DNA from: Microthrixaceae bacterium
Lineage (GTDB): Bacteria; Actinomycetota; Acidimicrobiia; Acidimicrobiales; Acidimicrobilacustridaceae
Direction: 5' to 3'
Assembly: GCA_947455015.1 (NCBI GenBank)
Contig: CANGMY010000002.1
Location: forward strand, 1-58,080
Length of the DNA stretch: 58,080 nt
Each line of letters opens with the position of its first letter. The stretch's first letter is position 1. Below are positions 9,752 to 20,813 of the stretch, piece by piece. A program made the translations under genes and the position numbers. The notes under the pieces are model-generated. The model saw only the letters and a program-made list of their open reading frames with translations, did not search any database and had not been told where the DNA came from.

Positions 9752-10351
9752 TCAGTCGGAGATGACGAGCAAGACGTGATCGGGTTTGGTCGCCGCTGAT
9801 TCGAACACTTCGAATGCGTTTTCAACTAAGCCGACAAGCTCAGGGTGCTTGCGGAATTGTCGCGGATCGAGCTTCCTCATTCGATCAAGCGCTCCGTTGA
9901 TGTCATCGATATCGAGCCACCCTTTGTGTCCCCATCCGAATCGAACAAGAAGGCGATCGAGGGCTGCGGAACTGAGGTGCCGTTCGGCGAGCGTCAGTAG
10001 TTCCCGGCCTCGAGCTAAACGTCGAGACTCAGTAGCGTGCCAACCCAGATGCGGAAGCCCGCGACGAAGCGCGTCGGGAGCCTGGATTGATCGAGTAGGT
10101 GTGAGCCAAGGTGCCATCAAGACTCGATACCAATCGACCAAGTACGTGTCCTCGCATGCCCGATACCAATCGTCGGGAGAGGAAACCACGAGTGACGCCA
10201 AGTAAGAGTGGACGACTGGATCGACGCCGTCCCAAATCTGTACAGCGCGATCTCGAAGCGCAACGAGACCTTCGGATCCCTGGAGACGCTCTTCGAAGTC
10301 GTGGTGAAAAGCGATGGAGTCGAGCATCCATGACTGGCCCGTTACTGCCAT
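9752..10351 (-). CDS. Hypothetical protein
   Basis: 199-aa ORF with conserved-looking composition; fits between neighbours without overlap. Confidence 0.65.
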   Translation of the reverse strand: MAVTGQSWMLDSIAFHHDFEERLQGSEGLVALRDRAVQIWDGVDPVVHSYLASLVVSSPDDWYRACEDTYLVDWYRVLMAPWLTPTRSIQAPDALRRGLPHLGWHATESRRLARGRELLTLAERHLSSAALDRLLVRFGWGHKGWLDIDDINGALDRMRKLDPRQFRKHPELVGLVENAFEVFESAATKPDHVLLVISD

Positions 10352-10419
10352 TCGCTGATCTCCTTCGCTACTTGTCGGGCGGCCATTTTCGCGGCGGGCG
10401 GACCTCGGAGCGCGGATGC

Positions 10420-10992
10420 TTAGGTCGGCGTAAGCAGTTGTTCCACAAGCGCATCGAGAACAGGGAGGATCGCAGGTGTCGGCTCGGCCTCAATCGACTC
10501 CATTTCGCAAAACACATCTGTGCCATGAGCGCGGCCTTGGAGAGTCATCAGAACCGAGCAGGAGGGGCCGCCTTCGAAACGGACAATGACCTCAAGAAGT
10601 CCAAGGGTGCGATCGACATGACCAATACCCCCCAGACCAGCAGCAGCTTCGAGGAGGCGTTGATAGGCCTCGTCGGGTGGCGCTTCTATCCAGATGGTGT
10701 CGCCGTCATGCTCAGAGGCGATGGAAGAACTTGCGGAAGAAAGCGGGGGAGAGTGAATCGTCCTCGCGTTGGTCGGAACCCGACCCTCGGGTGAGGTGCG
10801 TAGCGATGCGACGATGACTGCGTACGCCTCGGTGAGTAAAGACGGATCCACGGTGCCGGCGGTGCTGTCGCCGATCGCGGACACCACATCCGGATGGTGG
10901 ATCCGCATGAGGTCATGGAACGCGATCTGTACATCCTTCTCTGTACTTCCGCTTGCAACCCCTAAGACGTTGCAGGCATCACCGAGATCCAT
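10420..10992 (-). CDS. J-domain (DnaJ-like) protein
   Basis: N-terminal CNVLGVASGSTEKDVQIAFHDLMRIHHPDVV with HPD motif; no Gly/Phe or zinc-finger region. Confidence 0.7.
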   Translation of the reverse strand: MDLGDACNVLGVASGSTEKDVQIAFHDLMRIHHPDVVSAIGDSTAGTVDPSLLTEAYAVIVASLRTSPEGRVPTNARTIHSPPLSSASSSIASEHDGDTIWIEAPPDEAYQRLLEAAAGLGGIGHVDRTLGLLEVIVRFEGGPSCSVLMTLQGRAHGTDVFCEMESIEAEPTPAILPVLDALVEQLLTPT

Positions 10993-10995
10993 TGA

Positions 10996-12321
10996 TCAGA
11001 GAGCGCCTTCGGGGCGTGACAAGAACGATGCAAGAAGCAGCGCGAACCGATGCGGATCGACGACTCCAGTGACTTCACGAGCAGAATGCATTGAAAGTTG
11101 TGCGACACCGACATCGACCGTCGTGATGCCGAGGCGCGCTGCTGTGACCGGTCCAATTGTGGATCCACACGGGATGTCGTTGCGCGAGACAAACGTTTGC
11201 GTTGGGATCTGAGACTGTTCGGCCAACGCGAGAATGTGCGCAGCACCGGGTGCGTCGGTTCCGTACCGGGCATCGGCGTTCCATTTAAGAACGGGGCCGC
11301 CATCGAGAAGCACGTGATGATTGGGCTCGTGACGCTCGGGCCAATTGGGATGGGTCGCATGAGCGCCATCGGCAGAGATGCATATCGACGAAGCGAGAGA
11401 GGCGAACCACTCGTCTCGCGAACATCCTGATGCAAGAGAGATTCGCTCGAGAACGGTCGGCAGCAACTGACTCGCAGCGCCGGTCGCTGTTTGGCTCCCT
11501 ACTTCTTCGTGGTCGAAGAGGCAGAGGACCGGAACGGTAGAAGCGTCTGGAGAGGAGTCAAGGAGAGCGACGAGTCCGGCGTGACAAGAAAGGAGATTGT
11601 CGAGCCGCGCTGAGGCAAAGAGGGACTGGTCGACGCCGAGACGAGTTGGGGGAGTGAGGTCATGTGCCATGAGGTCCCAGGTCAGCAGCGAGTCAGGTGA
11701 GAGCTCGAGTTGCTCGCTCAGCCAAGTCCGAAATGTCGGCACGGTATGAGGTGACGAACTCCAAACCGGTTGAAGGTGGCGTTGTGGGTCGAGTCGGAGG
11801 CCCTCGGAGTTAATGGATCGATCGAGATGGATGGCCAACTGCGGAACCCGAAGAAGTGGATCATCGCAGCGGAAGAGAACGTCGTGGGTGGAGCCATCGG
11901 CGGCGCGAACTCCGACCCGACCGGACAGACCGAGGTCACGATCGAGCCAAGAATTGAGCAGGACGCCGCCGTAGATCTCGACGCCGAGCTGAGCCATCCC
12001 CGCCGATTGATGGTCGGGGCGAGGTCGGAGACGGAGATTGGGCGAATCAGTGTGGGCGCCGATGATCCGAAAGCCGCAGCGGGTGTCAGCTGCGCCAGAG
12101 GTCGACCAGGCAATGAGGGCACCGCCTCGCCGCAGAACGTATCGACCGGGCTGCGTGGGCCAGGGCGCCGCTTCGTCAACAAGGGTGAAGCCTTCCGCAA
12201 CAAGGCGATTGGAGGTCTCCGCCACGGCGTGGAAGGGCGATGGCGAGGCCGTTATGTAGGCGGCGAGGTCATCGAGGTGTGAGTTGGGGGTGAGGGCATG
12301 GCGGTCCACAGCGCCAGACAC
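10996..12321 (-). CDS. M18 family aminopeptidase
   Basis: [59 protein letters not shown] motifs. Confidence 0.92.
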   Translation of the reverse strand: MSGAVDRHALTPNSHLDDLAAYITASPSPFHAVAETSNRLVAEGFTLVDEAAPWPTQPGRYVLRRGGALIAWSTSGAADTRCGFRIIGAHTDSPNLRLRPRPDHQSAGMAQLGVEIYGGVLLNSWLDRDLGLSGRVGVRAADGSTHDVLFRCDDPLLRVPQLAIHLDRSINSEGLRLDPQRHLQPVWSSSPHTVPTFRTWLSEQLELSPDSLLTWDLMAHDLTPPTRLGVDQSLFASARLDNLLSCHAGLVALLDSSPDASTVPVLCLFDHEEVGSQTATGAASQLLPTVLERISLASGCSRDEWFASLASSICISADGAHATHPNWPERHEPNHHVLLDGGPVLKWNADARYGTDAPGAAHILALAEQSQIPTQTFVSRNDIPCGSTIGPVTAARLGITTVDVGVAQLSMHSAREVTGVVDPHRFALLLASFLSRPEGAL

Positions 12322-12513
12322 TATCGGTGGGGTGGAAACTCAGTCCCGCTACCAATCTGCACTCGGCCGCCCGACCGGAGGATGGCAGCCTCTGGCTGTG
12401 TACAATTTGACCTCCGCTCCGGGGCCAGCGTCGTCCCCATCGTGAGCGTGTCATCCCCCCAGGTCCCGCCTTTCCGAGGCGGATCTGCCGATCCACGCAA
12501 CGCAGGAAGACGC

Positions 12514-15500
12514 ATGTCAACTCTCAGCCCATCTGGGCTCCCCAGCGCACAGGGTCTCTACGACCCCCGTTTCGAACACGACGCCTGCGGCGTCAACTTT
12601 GTCGTCCACATGAAGGGACAACGCAGCCACCAGATTGTCCGTCATGGACTTGGGGCGCTTTGCAACATGGATCACCGCGGAGCCGCTGGCGCCGAGGTGA
12701 ACACAGGTGACGGTGCGGGCATCCTCATCCAGATCCCCGACGCATTCTTTCGCTCGGTATTGCCGTTCGATCTTCCCGAGGAAGGTCACTACGCAACTGG
12801 ATTGGCGTTTCTTCCGGCCGACGTTGTGGCGTCCGCATCGGCCCGAGCCGCGATCGAAACGATCTTCATCGAAGAGGGTCTTTCGATTCTTGGCTGGCGC
12901 GAGGTTCCCGTTGACGATTCCATGATTGGCTCGCAAGCCAAGAGCGTGGAGCCGTCGTTTTTCCAACCGTTCGTCGTGGGGGAAGGACTTCACGGCCTTT
13001 CGCTTGATCGTCACGTGTACTTGGCCCGCAAGCGTTCCGAGAAAGAACTCGGAACGGTGTCACAAGGTGGGGTCTATTTCCCATCGCTGTCGAGTCGCAC
13101 GTTTGTCTACAAAGGCATGCTCACCACGACGCAGCTCGGTGAGTTCTTCACCGACTTGAGCGATCCGAGAGTTGAATCAGCACTCGCTCTCGTTCACTCA
13201 CGGTTCTCGACGAACACGTTCCCGTCCTGGCCGTTGGCTCATCCGTTTCGATTTATCGCTCATAACGGCGAAATCAACACTGTCCAAGGCAACCGCAACT
13301 GGATGCGAGCGCGTGAGGCGCTTCTCAGTTCTGACCTTCTCCCCGGCGACCTCGATCGCATCTTCCCGATTTGTTCAGAGGGGGCTTCCGATTCGGCAAC
13401 GTTTGATGAAGTTTTGGAACTCCTGCATATGGGCGGCTACGACCTTCCGCATGCTGTGCTGATGATGGTTCCTGAGGCTTGGGAGCATCAGCCTTCGATG
13501 CCTCGCTCCAAGCGTGACTTCTACCGCTACCACGCATCCCTTATGGAGCCGTGGGACGGACCGGCCTCTATTGCGTTCACCGATGGCACGGTGATCGGTG
13601 CAGTCCTCGACCGCAACGGCCTTCGGCCTTCGCGCTATTGGGTGACGGCCGATGATCTCGTGATCATGGCTTCAGAAGTTGGCGTCATCGATGTCGATCC
13701 AGCTCGCGTTGTTCAGAAGGGTCGACTTCAACCCGGACGCATGTTCCTCGTCGATACGGCTCAGGGCCGAATCATTGACGACGAAGAAATCAAGAACCAT
13801 CTTGCTGAGAGCCACCCGTACGGCGATTGGTTAGCTGCGAATCAACTTGAACTGCAGTCGCTTGCGTCGCAACCTCACACGCTTATTTCGCACGATGCAG
13901 TTGTGAAGCGTCAACAGCTCTTTGGTTATACGAACGAAGAGATGAAGCTCATCCTCGAGCCGATGGCCAAAAATGGCCTCGAACCGATTGGTTCGATGGG
14001 AACCGATACCCCAATCGCAATCCTCTCATCGCGCTCGCGCCTGCTATTCGACTACTTCGCCCAGTTGTTCGCCCAAGTGACGAATCCTCCGCTCGATGCG
14101 ATTCGCGAGGAACTTGTTACGGCGGTGAGCGGAACGCTCGGCCCCGAAGGAAACCTCCTCAACCCGCAACCGTCGTCGTGTCGTCAGATCGTTATCGATC
14201 GACCGATCCTCGACAACGATGAATTGCGCACCCTCGTGCACATTGCCGATCACGAAGGCGCATCAGATTTTCGCACTGTTGTCATTCCTTGCCTTTACCC
14301 AGTCGCTGCTGGGGGAGAGGGACTTGCGAAAGCTCTCGAGAACGTCCGTCGACTCGCCTCGGATGCGATCGAGGCGGGCGCAACGATGCTCGTGCTCTCT
14401 GATCGCGGCGCCGATGCCGAGATGGCGCCGATCCCGTCGTTGTTGTTCACAAGTGCTGTCCATCATCATCTGATTCGCAAGAAGACTCGTACCCGTGTCG
14501 GACTCGTTGTCGAGGCTGGTGATGCCCGAGAGGTGCACCACATGTGCCTGCTCATCGGATACGGCGCCGCCGCGATCAATCCATACCTCGCGTTCGAGAC
14601 GATCGAAGATCTCATTGCCGAGAGTCGCTCAGAACTGCACGACCCGATCAAGGCGATCGGCAACTACATCAAGTCATCGAGCAAAGGCGTACTTAAGGTC
14701 ATGTCCAAGATGGGCATTTCCACGGTTGCGTCCTACACCGGTGCACAAATCTTCGAAGCCGTTGGCTTGTCGCATGAGCTTGTCGACGAATATTTCAGTG
14801 GAACAGTGAGTCGTCTAGGCGGTATTGGTCTCGATGAGATTGCCGCCGAGGTTGCTGTTCGTCATCGCCTTGCGAACCCCGCTAACCCAACGCAGCGCGC
14901 CCATCGTTCCCTCGAAGTTGGTGGGGAGTATCAGTGGCGTCGCGAAGGGGAGTACCACCTCTTCAATCCTGAGACCGTTTACAAACTCCAACATTCGACG
15001 CGTTCCGGTCGCTACGACGTGTTCAAGGAGTACACCTCGAGTGTTGATGATCAATCGAAAAACCTCGCCACGTTGCGCGGGCTTTTCGATCTTCGAATCG
15101 GCGCTCGTCCTGCGTTGTCGATTGACGAGGTCGAACCGGTCTCAGAGATCGTGAAGCGGTTCTCCACTGGAGCAATGTCCTACGGCTCAATCTCTGCCGA
15201 GGCACATGAGAACCTCGCTATCGCCATGAACCGACTTGGTGGCAAGTCCAACACTGGCGAAGGCGGAGAAGACGCCGAGCGTTTCATTCCACTTCCCAAC
15301 GGCGATTCTCGCCGCTCTGCAATCAAGCAGGTTGCATCGGGTCGTTTCGGAGTCACCAGCGAATACCTCGTGAACGCTGATGATCTCCAGATCAAGATGG
15401 CGCAGGGAGCCAAGCCCGGCGAAGGCGGTCAGCTTCCGGGTCACAAGGTGTATCCGTGGGTGGCGAAGACGCGTCACTCAACTCCAGGCGTTGGGCTTAT

Positions 15501-17076
15501 TTCACCACCGCCCCATCACGACATTTATTCGATCGAGGATTTGGCTCAGCTCATCCACGATCTCAAGAACGCGAACAACGAAGCCCGAGTTCACGTCAAG
15601 CTTGTTTCCGAGGTTGGCGTCGGCACAGTTGCAGCTGGCGTTTCCAAGGCCCATGCCGATGTTGTCTTGATTTCTGGACACGACGGTGGCACCGGAGCCT
15701 CGCCGCTGACGTCACTCAAGCATGCAGGAGCTCCATGGGAGCTTGGCCTCGCAGAGACACAGCAGACGCTGTTGCTGAACAACCTTCGTGATCGCATCGT
15801 CGTGCAGGTTGATGGTCAGCTCAAGACCGGTCGCGATGTTGTTATCGCCGCGCTGCTTGGTGCGGAAGAGTTCGGATTTGCTACCGCCCCACTTGTGGTT
15901 TCAGGTTGCATCATGATGCGCGTTTGTCATCTCGACACCTGTCCTGTTGGCGTCGCGACACAGAATCCTGAGCTTCGTGCAAGGTTCTCAGGTAAGCCCG
16001 AGTTTGTTGTGAACTTCTTCGAGTTCATTGCCGAGGAAGTACGTGAGATCCTCGCGTCGCTTGGCTTCCGCACACTCGACGAGGCAATTGGCCAGGTTGA
16101 GTTCATCGACGCAAAGCAGGCCGTCGAGCATTGGAAGGCCTCTGGTCTCGATCTCTCTCCAATCCTGCATGTGCCTGAACTCGCCGAAGGGGCGAGTCGC
16201 CGATGCATCTCGACGCAGGACCATGGCCTCGACCTCGCCCTCGACAATGAGTTGATTCGACAAGCAGCGCCCGCACTCGAACGTCGTGAACGAGTCGAGA
16301 TTGCTTCTCCCATTCGCAACGTCAACCGGACGGTCGGCACGATGCTCGGGGCTGAACTGACACGTCGTTTCGGTGGGGAAGGTCTTCCCGACGACACAAT
16401 CACGATCGCTTTCGAGGGATCGGCCGGACAGAGTTTCGGAGCGTTCCTGCCAAAGGGCATCACCCTTCGACTCGAAGGTGACGCAAACGATTACACCGGC
16501 AAGGGCCTCTCAGGCGGCCGCATCGTTGTGCGGCCATCGAAGAGCGCGTCATTTGCCGCCGAAGACAACATCATCGCTGGAAACGTTGTCCTCTACGGAG
16601 CGACGCAGGGCGAAATGTTCCTGCGTGGAATCGTCGGCGAGCGCTTCTGCGTTCGTAACAGTGGCGCCACCGCAGTCGTAGAGGGCGTTGGCGACCATGG
16701 CTGTGAGTACATGACCGGCGGTCGTGTCGTGGTGCTCGGTCCGACGGGCCGCAACTTCGGAGCCGGCATGTCCGGAGGCGTTGCATTCGTCTACGACCCC
16801 GACAACACCTTCCTCCTTCGAGTCAATCCCGAAATGATTGATCTCGACCGACCAGATAGCGACGACCTCGAGTGGTTGCGAGACCGTGTCGAGAAGCATC
16901 GCCACGAGACTGGTTCGGTTGTGGCCGAATCGATGCTCGCCAACTGGGTCGAAGATGGTTCAAAGTTCGTCAAGGTCATGCCGAAGGATTTCAAGCGAGT
17001 ACTCGAAGCAGAGCGCAAAGCGCTCGCAGAGGGCACGGATCCCATCGATGCGGTTATGGCCGCAGCGCGAGGGTGA
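12514..17076 (+). CDS. gltB: Glutamate synthase large subunit
   Basis: GATase II domain ([39 protein letters not shown]), FMN-binding synthase domain ([28 protein letters not shown]), C-terminal GXGXG domain. Upstream ORF extension to 12298 not needed. Confidence 0.97.
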   Translation: MSTLSPSGLPSAQGLYDPRFEHDACGVNFVVHMKGQRSHQIVRHGLGALCNMDHRGAAGAEVNTGDGAGILIQIPDAFFRSVLPFDLPEEGHYATGLAFLPADVVASASARAAIETIFIEEGLSILGWREVPVDDSMIGSQAKSVEPSFFQPFVVGEGLHGLSLDRHVYLARKRSEKELGTVSQGGVYFPSLSSRTFVYKGMLTTTQLGEFFTDLSDPRVESALALVHSRFSTNTFPSWPLAHPFRFIAHNGEINTVQGNRNWMRAREALLSSDLLPGDLDRIFPICSEGASDSATFDEVLELLHMGGYDLPHAVLMMVPEAWEHQPSMPRSKRDFYRYHASLMEPWDGPASIAFTDGTVIGAVLDRNGLRPSRYWVTADDLVIMASEVGVIDVDPARVVQKGRLQPGRMFLVDTAQGRIIDDEEIKNHLAESHPYGDWLAANQLELQSLASQPHTLISHDAVVKRQQLFGYTNEEMKLILEPMAKNGLEPIGSMGTDTPIAILSSRSRLLFDYFAQLFAQVTNPPLDAIREELVTAVSGTLGPEGNLLNPQPSSCRQIVIDRPILDNDELRTLVHIADHEGASDFRTVVIPCLYPVAAGGEGLAKALENVRRLASDAIEAGATMLVLSDRGADAEMAPIPSLLFTSAVHHHLIRKKTRTRVGLVVEAGDAREVHHMCLLIGYGAAAINPYLAFETIEDLIAESRSELHDPIKAIGNYIKSSSKGVLKVMSKMGISTVASYTGAQIFEAVGLSHELVDEYFSGTVSRLGGIGLDEIAAEVAVRHRLANPANPTQRAHRSLEVGGEYQWRREGEYHLFNPETVYKLQHSTRSGRYDVFKEYTSSVDDQSKNLATLRGLFDLRIGARPALSIDEVEPVSEIVKRFSTGAMSYGSISAEAHENLAIAMNRLGGKSNTGEGGEDAERFIPLPNGDSRRSAIKQVASGRFGVTSEYLVNADDLQIKMAQGAKPGEGGQLPGHKVYPWVAKTRHSTPGVGLISPPPHHDIYSIEDLAQLIHDLKNANNEARVHVKLVSEVGVGTVAAGVSKAHADVVLISGHDGGTGASPLTSLKHAGAPWELGLAETQQTLLLNNLRDRIVVQVDGQLKTGRDVVIAALLGAEEFGFATAPLVVSGCIMMRVCHLDTCPVGVATQNPELRARFSGKPEFVVNFFEFIAEEVREILASLGFRTLDEAIGQVEFIDAKQAVEHWKASGLDLSPILHVPELAEGASRRCISTQDHGLDLALDNELIRQAAPALERRERVEIASPIRNVNRTVGTMLGAELTRRFGGEGLPDDTITIAFEGSAGQSFGAFLPKGITLRLEGDANDYTGKGLSGGRIVVRPSKSASFAAEDNIIAGNVVLYGATQGEMFLRGIVGERFCVRNSGATAVVEGVGDHGCEYMTGGRVVVLGPTGRNFGAGMSGGVAFVYDPDNTFLLRVNPEMIDLDRPDSDDLEWLRDRVEKHRHETGSVVAESMLANWVEDGSKFVKVMPKDFKRVLEAERKALAEGTDPIDAVMAAARG

Positions 17077-17088
17077 GAGGACAACGTC

Positions 17089-18552
17089 ATGGGTGATTCA
17101 ACCGGTTTCATGAAGCACGATCGTCAACTTCCGTCACGACGCGAGGTTCCCGTTCGTCTCCGCGATTGGAAAGAGGTCTACGAGGACTTCCCGATTGCCA
17201 AAGTGCGCGAGCAGGCGAGTCGATGCATGGACTGTGGAATTCCGTTCTGCAACAACGGCTGTCCTCTGGGCAACTTGATTCCTGACTGGAACGATCTCGT
17301 GTTCCGCGATCGTTGGCGAGACGCCATCGACCGTCTTCACGCAACGAATAACTTTCCGGAATTCACCGGCCGACTTTGTCCGGCGCCTTGCGAAGCTGCA
17401 TGCGTTGTTGGAATTAATCAAGATCCGGTAACGATCAAGCAGGTCGAGGTCGAAATTATCGATCGTGCTTGGTCGGAGGGTTGGATCGAACCGCAGCGCT
17501 CTGCTCTACGCACCGGCCGCACCGTCGCCGTTGTTGGCTCAGGGCCAGCAGGTCTCGCAACCGCACAACAGTTAGCTCGTGCTGGTCATGACGTCGTGGT
17601 TTTCGAGCGAGCAGATCGCCCCGGTGGTCTTCTCCGTTACGGCATCCCTGAATTCAAGATGGAGAAGCACCATCTCGATCGTCGCCTAGAACAGCTTGAG
17701 GCCGAAGGCGTTGAGTTCCGTTGCAACGTGAATGTTGGCGTCGACATCACCGGCGAACAACTGCGTGAGCAATTCGATGCAGTTGTTCTGGCTGGTGGTG
17801 CAACTGCTGCACGCGACCTCAACATTCCCGGTCGGGAATTCGTGGGTATCCACCAGGCAATGGAATTTCTTCCTTTGGCCAACCGTGTTCAGGAAGGCGA
17901 CATTGATCGCAGTCCGATTCACGCCGAAGGCAAGCGAGTCGTGATCATTGGTGGTGGCGACACTGGCGCTGACTGTCTCGGCACCTCGCATCGTCAGGGA
18001 GCGGTTTCCGTTCACCAATTCGAGATCATGGCGCGACCATCTGAGTCACGTCCGACAGAGAACCCTTGGCCAACTTGGCCCATCGTCTATCGCACCTCCT
18101 CTGCCCATGAAGAGGGCGGTGAGCGTGTCTATGCGGTGAACACGCTTGAGTTCCTCGGCGACGAGAACGGGAACCTCAAAGCTCTTCGTGCTGTCGAAGT
18201 TGCCTCAGAGATCGTTGATGGTCGCCCGTCCTTTGTTCCAGTCGAGGGCTCGGAGTTCGAGCTTCCCTGCGACCTGGTCTTCTTGGCGATGGGCTTCGTT
18301 GGCCCCGAAGGTGGCGGTGTCCTCGAGCAGTTGGGTGTCGAGCTTGATCCACGCGGCAATGTCGCTCGGGACGGCTCTTGGTCCACAAACGTTGATGGCG
18401 TCTTCGTCGCCGGCGATATGGGCCGTGGCCAGAGCCTGATCGTTTGGGCCATCGCTGAAGGCCGCTCCGTCGCGGCTGCGGTCGACACGTTCCTCATGGG
18501 CGAAACGATGCTCCCAGCGCCGATTGATCCTTCAGCGGCGCCGCTCCGCTGA
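17089..18552 (+). CDS. gltD: Glutamate synthase small subunit
   Basis: [71 protein letters not shown]. Confidence 0.96.
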   Translation: MGDSTGFMKHDRQLPSRREVPVRLRDWKEVYEDFPIAKVREQASRCMDCGIPFCNNGCPLGNLIPDWNDLVFRDRWRDAIDRLHATNNFPEFTGRLCPAPCEAACVVGINQDPVTIKQVEVEIIDRAWSEGWIEPQRSALRTGRTVAVVGSGPAGLATAQQLARAGHDVVVFERADRPGGLLRYGIPEFKMEKHHLDRRLEQLEAEGVEFRCNVNVGVDITGEQLREQFDAVVLAGGATAARDLNIPGREFVGIHQAMEFLPLANRVQEGDIDRSPIHAEGKRVVIIGGGDTGADCLGTSHRQGAVSVHQFEIMARPSESRPTENPWPTWPIVYRTSSAHEEGGERVYAVNTLEFLGDENGNLKALRAVEVASEIVDGRPSFVPVEGSEFELPCDLVFLAMGFVGPEGGGVLEQLGVELDPRGNVARDGSWSTNVDGVFVAGDMGRGQSLIVWAIAEGRSVAAAVDTFLMGETMLPAPIDPSAAPLR

Positions 18553-18577
18553 TCCTCGATAATTCAGGCAGCACGCG

Positions 18578-18608
18578 AAGAGGCCCCCGTCAGTGACGGG
18601 GGCCTCTT
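18578..18608. terminator. Candidate bidirectional transcription terminator: perfect inverted repeat, 15-nt arms with 1-nt centre
   Basis: AAGAGGCCCCCGTCA-G-TGACGGGGGCCTCTT lies between the converging gltD (+) and membrane protein gene (-); no long U-tract follows, though the arm ends read CTT/AAG. Confidence 0.75.
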
Positions 18609-18625
18609 GCAATAGCCGAGTCTTA

Positions 18626-19339
18626 TTAAGCAGCGACAGGGTCGCCGTTGAGCTGCCTATATGCGTAGCCGATAGCGATTTCGGTGACGCCGATCGCGAG
18701 ACCGCAAGTAACGACATTGATAAGAACGATCACGATTGCAAACACGAGCACGTCGCCAGCGTTCTTGCTCACAAGGTTGAAGGAGTTCTTGATCGCGTCG
18801 ACCGGTTCGCTGTTGCGCTTCGAATCGAGAATGTAGAAAGCCCAGAAGAGAAGAAACAATCGGACGACGATGTAGCCGATACAGCAGGCCAAAATGCCGA
18901 CGAATGACAGAAGCGCAACGATGATTGCGCCAATGGCAAACGGGGCAAGACGTTCTGTAGAGAACATCATGCTGGCTTCGGGCGGACGCCCATCGGTAAT
19001 TGCCAAGGCGGCACGAACCAGTCCCGCTTCAACCATGAATCCGACAAAGATTCCCACTGCCAAGATGACGCCAGTGACGAGCAATCCAGCGAAGAGACCG
19101 CTCGGGCGCACAAAATTGATGAGCAGATTGAAGATCAATTGCACACCGAAGAAAATGATGACGATGAGAATCATCGTGCTCAGGTTGGCGACGAATTTCT
19201 CCCAGCCATAGGAGAGAGCTGCACCGACATCGAGGCGGCTGGCGGATGGCTGAGGTGCTGCACCGGGAGCCTGCTCCGGGGGATACCACTTACCGTCCGA
19301 GGCCTGCCACCAGCCCGGACCTTGGGATGTGTCGCTCAT
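18626..19339 (-). CDS. Multi-pass membrane protein with N-terminal DUF2510-like motif
   Basis: MSDTSQGPGWWQASDGKWYPPEQAPG followed by about six hydrophobic segments; ATG at 19339 preferred to ORF start 19453. Confidence 0.75.
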   Translation of the reverse strand: MSDTSQGPGWWQASDGKWYPPEQAPGAAPQPSASRLDVGAALSYGWEKFVANLSTMILIVIIFFGVQLIFNLLINFVRPSGLFAGLLVTGVILAVGIFVGFMVEAGLVRAALAITDGRPPEASMMFSTERLAPFAIGAIIVALLSFVGILACCIGYIVVRLFLLFWAFYILDSKRNSEPVDAIKNSFNLVSKNAGDVLVFAIVIVLINVVTCGLAIGVTEIAIGYAYRQLNGDPVAA

Positions 19340-19376
19340 GGACGCTCCTTGTGTTGGGTGAGCACGAACGAAATCG

Positions 19377-19390
19377 TCCGCACGTGCGGA
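19377..19390. promoter_or_regulatory. 14-bp perfect palindrome TCCGCACGTGCGGA upstream of membrane protein gene (candidate regulator site)
   Basis: Read directly; 37 nt upstream of the minus-strand start at 19339. Confidence 0.35.
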
Positions 19391-19488
19391 GCTACCAGCC
19401 CGCAGCAAGAAGTTAGTGCCTGATTCGTCGAATTTCGGGATTTCCGCCCGCAATCAGTCACGATCTGGGAGCAAGAGAGTTTGCTTCG

Positions 19489-20130
19489 TTACTGGTTCCT
19501 GCCGAGAGCGCCCGGCGAGCGATCGATCCGCATTGGCATCGTCGGCTGCACGGTGTACCCGCTCGCAGCCATCAACGTAAGGACCCAGTCTTCAACCTCG
19601 GACCAGCCGGCCGCTCGTGGGTTCTCGACATCGCTGTTGTACGGCTGAGAGAAGATCAGGGCGTTTGCTCCTGATGCCCGCAGCGCCGCAACGTTATGAG
19701 GAGCATCGTCGACATAGGCATTGGCCTCGACCTGCGGCTTGTCGCCCAGAAAGCACAGGTCCCGATAGGGAATCGAGTGCTCGTCGAGCCAAGCCACGGT
19801 ATCTGCGACTGCAACTGCGTGACCCCAGTTCGTGTAAAGCCGGTGAGTGATGAGCCGAATCCAGACCCCAGCATCTGAAAGCCGCCAGAGAGTCTCAGCG
19901 GCACCGGGTATGACGGGCATCGTCCGAAACATTCGGTGTTCAACGACAGCGAGGCGATGGAGGCGCTCAAACTCCTCTCGATCCATGTCCCACTCAGTGA
20001 AATCCCAAGTCTGTTGCTGCGGGAGTGCGCTGAGGTCGATTCCGCGTTCGAGCGCAACGACTCTTCTGAACGCTTCTGCATGATCACCGCAAACGCCGTC
20101 GAGATCAACGCCGAGGACAAACTCGGACAC
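19489..20130 (-). CDS. HAD-type 5'-nucleotidase / 5'(3')-deoxyribonucleotidase-like
   Basis: VLGVDLDGVCGDHAEAF, MPVIPGAAETLWRLSDAGVWIRLITHR, FLGDKPQVEANAYVDDAPHNV. Confidence 0.75.
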   Translation of the reverse strand: MSEFVLGVDLDGVCGDHAEAFRRVVALERGIDLSALPQQQTWDFTEWDMDREEFERLHRLAVVEHRMFRTMPVIPGAAETLWRLSDAGVWIRLITHRLYTNWGHAVAVADTVAWLDEHSIPYRDLCFLGDKPQVEANAYVDDAPHNVAALRASGANALIFSQPYNSDVENPRAAGWSEVEDWVLTLMAASGYTVQPTMPMRIDRSPGALGRNQ

Positions 20131-20132
20131 CG

Positions 20133-20813
20133 TCAGCTACTCGATGAGAGAAAGTCGAGTGCTGCATCGATGAAACCGAAATCTTTCGGTGTGGCGAAGT
20201 GATCAACATTGCGAAGGGTGACGAGTCGCGCGTCTTGTAGAGCGTCGATCAACGGATCGGCGGGACCAGCAAAGTCCTTGTCGCCCAACACGACAAGGAC
20301 AGGGCAAGAGATCGTTTGCAGCAGCTCTGGAGTAATTGTGACTGCATTCGGTCGGCGCATAAACGCCGCAAGCGCAACGGGATCTTGATCAGGAGCTTCG
20401 GCGAGCTGGACGAAATATCGAACGGTGGGATCATCGGTGTTGCCAGTGCCGTCGATTGCAGCAGCAATCGATTCGCCGGTTCCATCTCGCTCGAAGAGGT
20501 TGCGCCCGACTCCGGCGACGATCAGAGAATTGAATCGATCAGGATGTTGAGCAGCCAATGTCAGGAGTGTGCGCGCACCGAGCGAGAAACCAATGGCGTC
20601 AACAGGTTCGGTGGGAAAGCGGTCAAGGAGATGCTGCTCGAACGCAGAATACGCGGCCGGATCATGGGGCTTCTCCGAAGTTCCGGATCCGAGTACGTCG
20701 AGCGGTAGTGCTGTCCGGCCAATTTCGCCGAGGAGGTCGATCCAGCCGTTATCGCCCCATGTTCGAGATGCCGACGTTGCGAATCCAGGTACAAGTACGA
20801 CCGGCGGAGCCAT
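20133..20813 (-). CDS. Alpha/beta hydrolase
   Basis: VVLVPGFATSASRTW, GFSLGAR nucleophile elbow, VLVVLGDKDFAGP, DHFATPKD. Confidence 0.85.
   Translation of the reverse strand: MAPPVVLVPGFATSASRTWGDNGWIDLLGEIGRTALPLDVLGSGTSEKPHDPAAYSAFEQHLLDRFPTEPVDAIGFSLGARTLLTLAAQHPDRFNSLIVAGVGRNLFERDGTGESIAAAIDGTGNTDDPTVRYFVQLAEAPDQDPVALAAFMRRPNAVTITPELLQTISCPVLVVLGDKDFAGPADPLIDALQDARLVTLRNVDHFATPKDFGFIDAALDFLSSSS

Noticed and set aside
9734-9754. Hairpin TGACGA...TCGTCA at the LCP/hypothetical convergent junction
   Set aside because: Only 6 bp of stem with a 9-nt loop and no T-tract; weak as a terminator call.
12466-12482. 6-bp hairpin CCGCCT-TTCCG-AGGCGG upstream of gltB
   Set aside because: Too short to separate from chance in GC-rich DNA; no competing structure or conservation data.
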